A stretch of 64,000 nt of DNA from Eleusine coracana subsp. coracana (GCA_032690845.1 CM064427.1:21735164-21799163); one strand, 5' to 3'; positions 44,836-56,447 are shown, counted from the first letter of the stretch. Notes: generated by a model from the letters alone, not told the origin. Translations and numbers: made by a program.

Positions 44836-45169
44836 GGCGCTGCTTGTACCATGCCTCGTCGCAAGCCAGTGCTTTCATGTTGTCGTGTGAGGTGACCATC
44901 TGCAGCCATCACCAGCACACGCGCCGGTAGACCCCCCCCCCCTCCCTTTCCCTACTCGTTCATCACCATGATTGATCTCAAGGTTGAAGAAAAGGACATT
45001 GTAGTCGTGGATGGCATAAATGGAATTGATTTTGTAATCGAATGGTGTATATGGGATAAGTGACTTTACGATGACGGATTTGGGATTGTTGAAATTTGCA
45101 ATGGCATGTAAGTAATTGGCCCAACTTTTTTAAAGAAACTCAACTTGCGGAGGGTAAGATAGCCTCAGG

Positions 45170-45572
45170 ACACTTTTGCGCTTTCTTTTCCCTCCTCAGG
45201 TGCTTGAGTTTGGAGGACACAAACGTGGGATGGGCAATAGAAACACACATCTTCACTTTCACTAAATGTTTCTTTTTGTTGTCATGAAGCTTTAATAAAG
45301 AACTTATGTCTTAATTTTGGAGTCTTTGGTTTGAGTGGTTGAGCACTGTTTAAAATTCATAATGTTATGAATTATATTGCTAGAATTATGAGTGCTAGAA
45401 TGACGCTATTACCGTTGAGTTACCTATTTATCAATTTCGTTGGATGCTTTTCTTACTTTGTTTTTAATCGTTGTCTTACTCTTTGCTTTATCGACTTCTT
45501 GTTAATTGTGTAGTAGTGCAGTGTGGTAATACTCTAGAGTGATTTCTAGGGTGTTACAGTTGGTATTAGAGC
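45170..45572 (+). repeat. Truncated 5' LTR of the Tekay element, with primer-binding site
   Basis: The block 45170-45558 matches the last part of the LTR copies at 51042 and 53341 (GAAGCTTTAATAAAGAACTTATGTC and CTTTGCTTTATCGACTTCTTG blocks). It ends GGTGTTACA and is followed after two bases by TGGTATTAGAGC (45561-45572), a tRNA-Met-type primer-binding site with one change. Roughly the first 1.7 kb of the LTR are missing. The cut coincides with the end of the unknown TIR element near 45165. Confidence 0.88.
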
Positions 45573-45677
45573 ATCAACTCTCATTTCCTCGAGAGGGGGT
45601 CTTAGGTATCCGCTTGCCGTGTTTGTGGTGTGCTGCCGAGGGAGTCAGCCCTTAAGGGGGGGGGGGGGGGGGGTGGC

Positions 45678-45948
45678 TGTAACACCTAGCCCATTAGCAG
45701 CCAGTAGTAGTAGTTTCAGCCCAAGAGGCCTAGATGTGAAGTGAAGTTGTGGGTTTAGTCCCACATTGGAAGTTTAGGTGGGTAAGGGTCAGCATATAAC
45801 CCTCATTGTTCCAGCCATAGCACCATCGGGTTAATCTTTTTACATGAAGCGAGGACAAAAGCATAAGAGTGGTGCTACGTATGAATATGTGTGCCCGCCC
45901 CTACGGGAGGGCTTGGCAGTAAACGGACTTTGGACGCGGGGCGTTACA
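45678..45948 (+). mobile_element. Short LTR with 5S-rRNA-like segment (Cassandra-like TRIM)
   Basis: A 271-bp block, TGTAACACC to GCGTTACA, has LTR ends and is followed after one base by TGGTATCAGAGC (45950-45961). At about 45810-45895 it parallels 5S rRNA: CCAGC-CATAGCACC, then after 27 bases AAGCG, AGAGTGGTGCTACGTATG and GTGTGCCC, matching the order and spacing of the 5S A box and C box region in degenerate form. These traits fit the TRIM Cassandra. Flanks GTGGC and GTGGT could be a 5-bp duplication with one mismatch, in which case it is a solo LTR. Confidence 0.65.
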
Positions 45949-46139
45949 GTGGTATCAGAGCTAAGATTATAGGTTCTAGGCATAGCTTGATATTAAAATT
46001 TGAGTCACTCTAAAAGTTGACACACTTGCACATTAGGATGGGATTGGGTTTTTATCGCTTTCATGATGTTAAATTTATTTACATTATTTTGTTGCTATTG
46101 TGGTGTTATTGATTGCTTTGATCTTGTATGGGGTTATAG

Positions 46140-47589
46140 ATGAATCACGGTCATGGTCGTGGGCGTGGCCGTGGTCGTGGTCGTGGCCATGGGGAGGAAG
46201 AACATGCTCCCGAAGCTGAACCAAATGGGGATATGGCAGGAGTTTTAGCGGAGATGCAAGCAATGCGGGCTGAGATGAATGCTAATCGTCAAGCTCAGGT
46301 TGGGGCTGCTGCTCCTCCTATTGGTGGAAATGCTCCTATGGGTGGTAATGTGAATGGAGGAGAAGGTTTAGTACAAACAAGAGTGGTTCCTAATCATCCT
46401 ATGGACTTGAGGGAATGGTGTGGTATGTCATTGGAGATGTTTGGTGGTACTAGTGCTCCCATTGATGCAGCAAATTGGCTTTCTGTGACTACAGATAAGC
46501 TAGAGGCATTTCAGGGCAGACTGGGTTCATTTTGCTATGCAGTTATTGAAGGATGAGGCACTAGTATGGTGGAGGAATATGGTCTCATCTTGCTCAGCTG
46601 CTTATGGTCCTTTCTCTTGGGGGGGAGTTTGCTGACCAATTTGAGAGGAGATTTTATCGGGTTGCTTTTATGGATAAGATGAAAACCCAGTTGGAGAAGT
46701 GCCATCAAGGCAAGAAGACAGTGGCTGAATATGAGATCTCCTTTAACCATATTGTGCGCTTTGTACCTCATGTGGCGCACAATGAGTATGAGAAGGCAAG
46801 GATTTTTAGACAGGGCTTGAAGGCCTCTATCCGTCGGGTCCTTGGTGCTTTTGTTTTAGAGGACTTTTGCTCTATTGTTGAGCTTGTTTGGGAGTTGAGG
46901 TGTAGGATGACTACACAAATGAGTTGAGAGGTGGAGATCATGCTCATGGGCAAAAGGATCAAAAGGGTCAGTCTGGAGGCCCAGCTCAGGAGCAGGACAA
47001 GAATCATCGTCACCATCCTTATGGCGGTAATTCTTCTCAGCCTCGTACTTCAGAAGGTGGTGGTTCTAGAGGAGGCTCTACTCAGTTCTGGCCTGTTGCT
47101 AAGCCGAGTTTGGGTCTTGTGTGCTTCTGTTGTGGTGATGCCCATCATCGTGCAGATTGTCGTTGGAGCGGTCATTGTTCCCAGTGTGGCATGGACCACA
47201 AGGATGTGGTGTGTAGAAATAATCCAAACCGCAAGGTGATTTGGGAGCTAGTGGTGAACTCTTCTTCAAGACAGCGTGGTACTGCAAACATGATGACTGG
47301 TACTCCTTTTGGGATGCAGTATACTACTACTTCAGTGCAGCAACTCATCTCTATGCCGCCATCACAACAGTACTTGCATGCTCTGTCGGTACAACAGTAT
47401 TTTTCTGCACCCTCTTCGCACCAGTTCTTACCACCTTCTATGGTGGCTTCGGTACCTGGTTCTTCACATGTACCTGCGCCTAGTGGTGCATATTGGCTTT
47501 ATAGAGGTCCTACCCCATTTTTGTCCTCGGCTTCTACATCGACTGGGTTTTCTAGACCTTCTACTTTGGCTGGTGTGCCTAGGGTGTAG
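46140..47589 (+). pseudogene. Tekay gag
   Basis: It starts at the ATG of 46140 with a Gly/Arg/His-rich tail (GRGRGRGRGRGHGEEEH), followed by the capsid region (DAANWLSVTTDKLEAFQG) to a frameshift at about 46550. The capsid resumes at 46604-46927 (FADQFERRFYRVAFMDKMK, VAEYEISFNHIVRFVPHV). After a stop and frame change the nucleocapsid part has two zinc knuckles of the form CX2CX3HX4C (CFCCGDAHHRADC and CSQCGMDHKDVVC, about 47125-47215). It ends at TAG 47587 just before the protease. Confidence 0.92.
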
Positions 47590-47592
47590 ACT

Positions 47593-49390
47593 TTGCCTAT
47601 TGGTGATGCTAGGGATCATGGCATCGTTGTCATAGGTACCGTATCTATTGATTCATTTAATGCATTTGTACTATTTGATTCTGGTGCTAGCTTGTTGTTT
47701 GTTTCAGAGGCTTTTGTGGCCCGTACGGGTATCTCTGTGCAGCAGATTGGGCGGTCTATTACTATCAGTTCTGTTAAGGGTCCTATCTCTAGTACTCTTG
47801 TATGTCCCGGTTGTGCGGTTCACTTGGCGGATGAGAATATTGTGGCCAATCTAGTGGTTATTCCATTTCATGTATTTGATGCCATTCTTGGGATGGATTG
47901 GCTATCTCAATACCAAGCTATCATCTCTTGCTTTTGGAAGACAATATCTTTACATGCACCTTATGGTAGAGAGGTGATTTTTTTGGGGAGTCCTATGAAG
48001 TACCATTTATTTCCTAACCGCTGGACAAGGAAATCTGGAATTCTATTTTCTATGGTCCGAGACACTGATGTTGTTTTGCGAGTGGAGGATATCCGAGTTG
48101 TTTGCAATTACCCCAATGTTTTTCCACTAGAGCTTCGAGGTATTCCGCCTACGCGGGATGCTTTTTTTGAAATCAAGTTGATTCCTAGTAGACACCCTAT
48201 CTATAAGAGTCCGTACCGGATGGAACCAAAAGAGCAGGTGGAGTTGAAAAGGCAGCTGGATGATCTTCTTGCTAAGGGTTTCATTAAACCAAGCAAGTCA
48301 CCTTGGGCTTTTCCTGTGTTGTTTGTGGAAAATAAGGATGGTAGTAAGAGGCTATGTGTGGACTATCGTGCTCTCAATCAGGTAACCATCAAGAATAAAT
48401 ATCTGTTGCCTCGTATTGATGTGCTCTTTGAGCAGTTGAGAGGTGCCAAGGTATTCTCTAAGATTGATTTAAATTCTGGATATCATCAATTGAGAATACG
48501 AGAGGAGGATATTGAGAAGACTGCTTTTAGCACCAGGTATGGGCATTATGAGTACATTGTTATATCTTCTGGACTAACAAATGCCACTGCTGCTTTTATG
48601 GAAGCGATGAATAGAATGTCACATGAGTATCTGGATGACTTCATTGTAGTTTTCTTTGATGATACTTTGATCTACACCAAGTCTGAGGAAGAGCATGAGC
48701 AACATATTAGTCTTGTTCTTGAGGCTCTTCGGAAGAATCAATTTTATGCTAAGTTGAAGAAGTGTGCCTTCTGGTTATCTGAAGTGGCTTTCCTTGGTCA
48801 TATTATTATTCAGCATGGCATTAAGGTTGATCCCAAGAATTATGCTTCAGTGGTTGAATGGAAGAGGCCTATGAATGTGACTGAAATTCGTAGTTTCTTG
48901 GGGCTTACAGGTTATTATTGTCATTTTGTGCAGAATTGTTCTACTATTGCTTACAGGTTATTATTGTCGTTTTGTGACCAAACTTACAAAGAAGGGTGTT
49001 ACATTTGAATGGACTCATGTCTGTGAAGTCAGTTTTCGGACTCTGAAGAACAAATTGGTGAATGCTCCTATTTTAGCCTTGTCTGAGAGCGGCAAGCATT
49101 TCACTGTGTATATGGATGCTTCCCGTATTGGACTTGGTTGCGTTTTGACGCAAGAGAGAAAGGTGATTGCCTATGGCTCTAGACAGTTGAAAAAGCATGA
49201 GAAAAATTATCCTACTCATGATTTAGAGTTGGGTGCTGTGGTATTTGCTCTAAAATTCTGGAGACATTATCTCTATGGTGAGGCTTGTGATATCTTTACT
49301 GCTTATAAGAGTCTCAAATATATTTTCACTAAGAAGGAGATGAATTTGAGACAGCTAAGATGCATGGCTCGAGTTGATAAAGGATTATGA
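47593..49390 (+). pseudogene. Tekay protease, reverse transcriptase and RNase H
   Basis: The frame 47593-49008 starts with an aspartic protease (LFDSGAS, Asp codon 47677-47679) and continues into RT (LCVDYRALNQVTIKNKYLLP, KIDLNSGYHQL, and FFDDTLIYT in place of the usual FIDD at 48652-48663). Around 48905-48985 the phrase GCTTACAGGTTATTATTGTC occurs twice, 47 bp apart; this local duplication scrambles the RT/RNase H junction and forces a frame change. RNase H resumes at 48926-49390 with YMDASRIGLGCVL and LELGAVVFALKFW, but TDHKSL reads TAYKSL, losing the Asp. Confidence 0.93.
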
Positions 49391-50960
49391 CCTTACAATT
49401 CAGTATCATCCAGGGAAGGCAAATGTGGTGGCCGATGCTCTTAGTAGAACCGGTGTTCCTCAGGTTGCAATGCCTTTGATTGCAGATTTGGATAATATGG
49501 GTGTCTCCTTGTGTTATGCAGCCACTGCAAGAGAAGAGACTCAAATGCTCGTTCAGTCATGCCTTGTTGACAGGGTGCATGATGCACAACAACATGATCA
49601 TTTGATTCAAGAGGTTCGTAAGAGGATAGCAGCTGGTAGACCTTGTGAGTTTAGTATTGATGAGAACGATGTGGTCCATTTTAAGGGACGTCTTTGTGTA
49701 CCACAAAAATAAGAGGTGAAGTTGGATATCTTGAGAGAGGTTCATAGAACTCCATATACAGTTCATCATAGTGAGACCAAGATGTATAGAGTTTTGAAGC
49801 AGAATTTTTGGTGGAAGAGGATGAGAGTTGATATTGCTAAGTATGTGGGAGCTTGTGCAGTGTGCCAGCAGGTGAAGGCTGAACATAAGAGGCCTGCAGG
49901 TTTGTTACAACCTCTACAAATTCTTGAGTGGAAATGGGAGTATATTACTATGGATTTGTTGGTTGGTTTGCCTCGCTCTCCTCGGGGCAATGATACAATT
50001 TGGGTGGTTGTGGATAGACTCACTAAGGTGGCTCACTTTATTCCAATGAAGACCACTAATTCTGCTGTAGACTTGGTTCCTTTGTATATCAAGGCGGTTT
50101 TGAGACTACATGGTGTACAAAAATCTATTGTTTCTTATCGAGATCCTAAATTTGTTTCCAATTTTTGGACGAGTTTGCATGGCGCTCTAGGAACAAATCT
50201 TGAGATGAGTGTTGCTTTCCACCCTCAGACAGATGGTCAATCTAAACGCACGATACAAACTTTGGAGGATATGTTACGAGCATGTGTACTATCTTGGAAA
50301 GGTAGTTGGGAGGATTATTTATTCTTAGCTGAATTTTCTTATAATAATAGTTATCAAGCAAGTATTAAGATGGCCCCTTATGAAGTTTTGTATGGACGAA
50401 AATGTATTTCTCCATTGTATTGGGAAGTACCAAGTGAACGGTTTTTGGTTGGTCCAGATTGGGTACAACAGACTCATGATAAGGTACATGAGATCCGCAA
50501 AAATACGTTGACTGCTCAGAGTCGGTAGAAGAGCTATGCAGATGTTAGGCGGAGAGATTTGGAGTTTGCAGTAGGTGATGAGGTTCTTCTCAAGGTTTCT
50601 CCGATGAAAGGAATTGTTCATTTTGGCATCAAAGGGAAGCTTAGCCCAAGATATATTGTTCTCTATTTGATTACAGGTCGATTTGGGTCATTGACATATC
50701 GTCTGCAATTGCCTGAGTCTATGGCTGGACTACACCCGGTGTTTCATGTTTCTATGTTGAGGAAATATATAAAGGATCCAGAGAAGAAGATAGAGTCTAA
50801 ACGAGTGATTATTCAGCAAGATATAACTATCGACTCTTGGCGCAATCGTACTATCAAATACGTAACAATCTTATGGAGTAACCAAACTGAGCGTGAAGCT
50901 ACTTGAGAGCTTGAGGAAAGGAGGCGCAAAAATTACCTGAACCTTTTTGAAACTGGTGAG
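49374..50960 (+). pseudogene. Tekay integrase and chromodomain
   Basis: Integrase begins with the linker YDLTIQYHPGKANVVADALS, has a TAA at 49710, a zinc region ending CAVCQQVK, and a core with ITMDLLVGLP (first Asp). The second catalytic Asp, expected in SDRDPKF, is Tyr (codon TAT 50136-50138). The catalytic Glu of QTDGQSERT is Lys (AAA 50244-50246). After TAG at 50526 the C-terminal part (50559-50906) has the LHPVFHVSMLRKY motif and a chromodomain (YVTILWSNQTEREAT) with its Trp changed to a TGA stop. Integration activity is lost. Confidence 0.93.
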
Positions 50961-53093
50961 TCTAATGTTTATGTTTGATTTAATTTGTGGTTGTCATAGA
51001 AGCGACAGAATTCGAGGACGAATTCCTTTACGGGGGAAGAATGTAACACCGAGCTTTAACTAAAAGCAAATGGCAACGTTTTTGGGCCTATTGCGTTGGT
51101 TAATTGAGGCCTAATTAGAGTCCAATTAAGGGAGAGAAGACAAAAGCCTATGTTTTTTCCCTGCCCCTTTTTCTATCGCCAACAGAGATATCACGAGGAG
51201 GCAGCGCCCCGTACTCTTCTCTAAGGCAGCCATCCAGGTAGGATTTTTCTCCTCTGAGGGATCGATGGTGCAAATTGGATGAAGTGAGTCTTGATCAACA
51301 TGTGATCTGTTGCTAGGGACGGAGGACAGGACACAATTAAGTAAATTGGATTGGATCAGTGCAGAATAGAGAGGAGAGATCGTGATTTGGCTTAGGTGTG
51401 CACGTGTGTCTTTTGTCTATGCTAGCAGGGATTCAGCGCTGGATTACTTGATGCCCTTAGGGCTTTAATCTCTACGATTCAGTCATGTTAACCTGCTATT
51501 TTCTGGCAGTTTGTACAGGGATAGTTGAAACCTGTTTTTCAAGGGTCTTATGATTTGAATTTAACTGGGCCTATATAAGAGAAATTGTGAACAGTTTGAT
51601 TATCTTTTTTAGAGTACTAGATCGCTCATTTTGGTTGAGTATTGAAGGAGCTATGCCTTCCTGAATTTCAGAGGTCGTAGTTTCATCAGCAGTTTTCTCA
51701 GATGGCAGTAGTAGTTCGAACCCAGTTTCAGGGGTCTTAGAAATCGATTTGGGCAAGTATTATATAACGAAAGTTGTAGAGGGTCTTCATATCTATCCAT
51801 GGAGTATTTATTTGCAGTTTTTGGTTCAGTAGAACTGGAGTTATGGATTTTCGAAGTTAGGTGTCTTGCAGTACAAGGACAGTTTGCAATACTGCATTGT
51901 GGGTCGATTTTCAACTACTAGATGTTCAAATTAAATTCTGTCTTGAATACCAAACTTGTAGGTTTTTCTGTGTAGATGATCGTAATGTTTGTACTTGCTA
52001 GCATACCCTTTGTACTTTTAAAGTTATAAAAATGTTAAACATCAGTGCTGCAGAAAAATCTGGTTTGACCTTGTTCTTTGGGTGGGCACGAAACGTAAGA
52101 GCGCTTTTCTTTTGTTTGATTAATGTATATGATTGAATTGGAACTGAAAATTATTTGTTATCAGGTGGTGCCCCGTCAGAGCATTCTTAGCTCCCTTTTG
52201 TTGATTGGTGAAGAAAAGTAAACGTAGCGCTATGGTCTTGCTTTAGCTCTATTATTTGAATTGCCTCCGCTAAACTTGAATGATTCACACTAGCCAGATA
52301 ATATGCTAAATGGATGTTTATCTCTATGTCTTGAAGTATTTATGATCATAGTATGGATTCTACGTATTTGAAATGAAGTATATGATAAAGTGCATACATG
52401 ATATTTTTGCATTTACACTTTTCATTGGATGCATAAGAAGACACCGTAGCCTGATGTTGGTGCGGTAAGTACCAGTACAACAACGCACGTTGAATTAAGC
52501 AATGTGGTTGCAGCCCTCACTTCCTCTTGTTTGGATTTGAGGGTAGAAGTGAACACATTCATTGTATTGCATCATTCGCACTTTTGCATGTGCATAGTAG
52601 TTCGACATTATGAAGTTATTGATGTTTTATCTACTACTTGAAGTTATATTACAGATAATATCTTATTTTGATGCTATCATTTCAATTGTTGTTTAACTGA
52701 ATTGTGGTCTAAATAATATCGTTAAAGCCGTTTACTTGTTGAGGTTTTTCATAAAGCACATGCGCTTTTGTTTCCCTACTCATGTGCTTGAGTTTAAAGG
52801 ACACGAACATGGGATGCGCAATAGCAACACACATTTTCACTTTCAACACATGTTTCCTTTTGTTGTCATGAAGCTTTAATAAAGAACTTATGTCATATTT
52901 TTGAAGTCTATGGTTTGAGTGGTTGAGCACCGTTTAAAATTGCTAGAATTATGAGTGCTAGAATGATGCTATTACTATTGAGTTACCTATTTATAAATTT
53001 TATTGGATGCTTCCGCTTACTCTGTTGTTAATCGTTGTCTTACTCTTTGCTTTATCGACTTCTTGTTAATTGTTGTAGTAGTGCAGTGTGGTA

Positions 53094-53340
53094 GGCTCAT
53101 ATAACTCCATATACAGTTCATCCTAGTGAGACCAAGATGTATAGAGATTTGAAGCAGAATGTTTGGTGGAAGAGTATGAGAGTTGATATTGCTAAGTATG
53201 TGGGAGCTTGAGGAGAGGATGCGCAAAAATTACCCACACCTTTTCAAAACTGGCGAGTCTGATGTTTAGGTTTTATTTAATTTTTAGTGGCTGTTATAGA
53301 AGCGACAAAATTCGAGGACGATTCCTTTACGGGGGAAGAA
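53094..53340 (+). repeat. Mini-internal segment, copy 1
   Basis: 247 bp made of two Tekay pieces: a part of the integrase zinc region (matching 49740-49856, AACTCCATATACAGTTCATC onwards) fused to the extreme 3' part of pol through the polypurine tract (matching 50908-51041). It begins at a junction that removed the LTR end, primer-binding site and gag. It carries no open frame. Confidence 0.9.
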
Positions 53341-55409
53341 TGTAACACCCAGCTTTAACTAAAAGTAAATGGCAATGCTTTTGGGCCTTTTGTATTGGTT
53401 AATTGTGGCCTAATTAGAGTCCAATTCCGGGATAGAAGACAAAAGCCTAATTTTTTTCCCCTGCTCCTTTTTCTATCGCCAACAGAGACATCACGAGGAG
53501 GAAGCGCCCTGTACTCTTCTCTAAGGCAGCGATCCAGGTAGGATTTTTCTCCTCTAAGGGAGCGATGGTGCAAATTGGATGAAGTGAGTTCTTGATCAAC
53601 GTGTGATCTGTTGCTAGGGACGGAGGACAGGACACAATTAAGTAAATTGGATTGGATCAGTGCAGAATAGAGAGGAGAGATCGTTTGGCTTATGTATGCA
53701 CGTGTGTCTATTGTCTATGCTAGCAGGGATTCAGCGCTGGATTACTTGCGGCCATTAGGGCTTTAATCTCTACGATTCAGTCATGTTAACCTGCTATTTT
53801 CTGGCAGTTTGTACAGGGATAGTTCAAACCTATTTTTTGAGGGTCTTATGATTCGAATCTAACTGGGACTATATAAGGGAAATTGTGGACTGTTTGATTA
53901 TCTTTCTTTAGAGTACTAGATCGCTCATTTTGGTTGAGTATTGAAGGAGCTAGGCCTTTCTGAATTTCAGAGGTCATAGTTTCGTCAGCAGTTTTCTCAG
54001 ATGGCAGTAGTAGTTCGAACCCAGTTTCAGGGGTCTTAGAAATCGATTTGGGCAAGTATTATATAACGAAAGTTGTAGAGGGTCTTCATATCTATCCATG
54101 GAGTATTTATTTGCAGTTTTTGGTTCAGTAGAACTGGAGTTATAGATTTTCAAAGTCAGGTGTCTTGCAGTACAAGGACAGTTTGCAATACTGCATTGTG
54201 GGTCGATTTTCAACTACTAGATGTCCAAATTAAATTCTGTCTTGAATACCCAACTTGTAGGTTTTTCTGTGTAGATGATCGTAATGTTTGTACTTGCTAG
54301 CACACCCTTTGGACTTTTAAAGTTATGAAAATGTTAAACGTCAGTGCTGCAGAAAAATCTGGTTTGACCTTGTTCTTTGGGTGGGCACGATAGGTAGGAG
54401 TGCTTTTCTTGTGTTTGATTAATGTATATGATTGAATTGGAACTGAAAATTATTTGTTATCCGATGGTGCCCCGTCAGAGCATTCTTAGCTCCCTTTTAT
54501 TGATTGGTGAAGACAAGTAAACGTAGCGCTGTGGTCTTGCTTTAGCTCTGTTATTTGAATTGCCTCCAATAAATTTGAATGATTCACACTAGCCGGATAA
54601 TATGCTAATGGATGTTTATCTCTATGTCATGAAGTATTTATGATCATAATATGGATTGTACATATTTTAAATGAAGTATATGATGAAGTGCATAGATGAT
54701 ATTTTTGTATTTACACTTTCCACTGGCCGCATCAGAAGACACCATAGCTTGATGTTAGTGCGGTAAGTATCAGTACAATAACACACGTTGAATTAAGCAA
54801 TATGGTTGCAGCCCTCACTTCCTCTTATTTGGATTTGAGGGTAGAAGTGAACACATGCATTGCATAGCATCATTCGCACTTTTGCGTACGCATAGTAGTT
54901 CATTATGAAGTTATTGATATTTTATCTACTACTTGAAGTTATATTGCAAATAATATCTTATTTTGATGCAATCATTTAAATTGTTTTTTAACTGAACTGT
55001 GGTCCAAATAATATCGTGAAAGCCGTTTACTTGTTGAGGTTTTTCATAAACCTCATGCGCTTTTGTTTCCCTACTCAGGTGCTTGAGTTTGGAGGACACG
55101 AACGTGGGATGGGCAATAGCAACACATATTTTCACTTTCAACACATGTTTGTTTTTGTTGTCATGAAGCTTTAATAAAGAGCTTATGTCTTATTTTTGGA
55201 GTCTATGGTTTGAGTGGTTGAGCACTGTTTAATATTCATAATGTCCTGAATAATATTGCTGGAATTATGAGTGCTAGAATGATGGTATTACTGTTGAGTT
55301 ACCTATTTATAAATTTTGTTGGATGCTTCCGCTTACTCTGTTGTTAATCATTGTCTTACTCTTTGCTTTATCGACTTCTTGTCAATTGTTGTAGTAGTGT
55401 AGTGTGGTA

Positions 55410-55656
55410 GGCTCATAGAACTCCATATACAGTTCATCCTAGTGAGACCAAGATGTATAGAGATTTGAAGCAGAATGTTTGGTGGAAGAGTATGAGAGTT
55501 GATATTGCTAAGTATGTGCGAGCTTGAGGAGAGGATGCGCAAAAATTACCCACACCTTTTCAAAACTGGTGAGTCTGATGTTTAGGTTTTATGTAATTTT
55601 TAGTGGCTGTTATAGAAGCGACAAAATTCGAGGACGATTCCTTTACGGGGGAAGAA
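55410..55656 (+). repeat. Mini-internal segment, copy 2
   Basis: The same structure, length and junctions as 53094-53340, with only a few substitutions (for example GTGCGAGCTTG for GTGGGAGCTTG). Sharing both junctions means that copies 1 and 2 descend from one deletion product. Confidence 0.9.
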
Positions 55657-56176
55657 TGTAACACCCAGCTTTAACTTAAAGTAAATGGCAATGCTTTTGG
55701 GCCTATTGCGTTGGTTAATTGTGGCTTAATTAGAGTCCAATTACGGGATAGAAGACAAAAGCCTAAGTTTTTTCCCCTGCTCCTTTTTCTATCGCCAACA
55801 GAGACATCACGAGGAGGCAGCGCCCTGTACTCTTCTCTAAGGCAGCGATCCAGGTAGGATTTTTCTCCTCTAAGGGAGCGATGGTGCAAATTGGATGAAG
55901 TGAGTTCTTGATCAACGTGTGATCTGTTGCTAGGGATGGAGGACAGGACACAATTAAGTAAATTGGATTGGATCAGAGCAGAATAGAGAGGAGAGATCGT
56001 TTGGCTTATGTATGCACGTGTGTCTATTGTCTATGCTAGCATGGATTCAGTGCTGGATTACTTGCGGCCATTAGGGCTTTAATCTCTACGATTCAGTCAT
56101 GTTAACCTGCTATTTTCTGGCAGTTTGTACGGGGATGATTTATTAGTATGGCTTAGCAAAAGTCAACAAGCATTTC

Positions 56177-56194
56177 TGGTGCCGTCGCCAGGGA
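56177..56194 (+). other. Primer-binding site (tRNA-Asp type)
   Basis: TGGTGCCGTCGCCAGGGA, three changes from the tRNA-Asp complement TGGCGCCGTTGCCGGGGA, eight bases (AGCATTTC) after GTCAACA. This fixes the LTR end at 56168. Confidence 0.85.
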
Positions 56195-56447
56195 AGTCGT
56201 ATGATTAAGAAATTACTAAGGTACATATTTATGTTACAATTTTAAGGCCATCTCCTAAGCAGGCTAACCTTACTTTGTTTTCTACATTTTGTATGAAAAC
56301 AGGGTAGTGCTTTTCTTTTGCCTTTAAAAACCAGCTAAGCTTTAATAAAATGCTTGAAACCCAATTAGCTTAGTTGGCTGCTGCTGTTCCTTCTGTAGAG
56401 TCAGGGGAAATCCCGGGCAACCTAAGACTCCCTTAGAAAATGTTAAT

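Larger units (their letters stand above)
33700..45165. mobile_element. Unknown TIR element (Mutator-like?) holding a CACTA insertion
   Basis: Sequence at about 33700-33860 and the reverse complement of about 45010-45165 align: ATGCCATTGCAAAT at 33761 versus 45094-45107 reversed, followed by TCCCAAATNNNTCATCNTAAA and ATCCCATATANCCAT, and preceded by TTGAGTTT and a T-rich block. Between each arm and the CACTA element lies GC-rich DNA (33884-34257 and 44839-44960) without a recognisable gene. Long diverged inverted ends around GC-rich DNA suggest a Pack-MULE-like element. No flanking duplication was found. Confidence 0.4.
45170..53093 (+). mobile_element. Tekay/Del-type chromovirus (Ty3/gypsy), 5'-truncated
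   Basis: Gypsy element with gag (46140-47589), protease-RT-RNase H-integrase (47593-50528), a chromodomain-type tail (50559-50960), a polypurine tract TTACGGGGGAAGAA (51028-51041) and 3' LTR from 51042. Domain order and the LWSNQTEREAT-type chromodomain identify the Tekay/Del clade. The 5' LTR is truncated, the 3' LTR lacks its last bases, and the polyprotein has at least five stops. No flanking duplication can be read because both borders are rearranged. Confidence 0.93.
51042..56132 (+). repeat. Tandem array of Tekay LTRs and mini-internal segments
   Basis: LTR copies start with TGTAACACC at 51042, 53341 and 55657 (periods of 2299 and 2316 bp). The first two run about 2.05 kb to GTGTGGTA (53093 and 55409) and lack the terminal GTTACA and the primer-binding site. 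Each is followed by the same 247-bp segment. The third stops at 56132. By eye the first 200 bp are about 90% identical between copies 1 and 2 and about 95% between copies 2 and 3. No gene is present in 51042-56132. Confidence 0.93.

Noticed and set aside
45810..45895. Genuine 5S rRNA gene
   Set aside because: The similarity is partial and embedded in an LTR with TGTAACACC and GTTACA ends, as in Cassandra-type TRIMs.
46140..50906. Active autonomous gypsy element
   Set aside because: Gag and Pol are divided by stops and frameshifts, catalytic residues of RNase H and integrase are changed and the 5' LTR is truncated.
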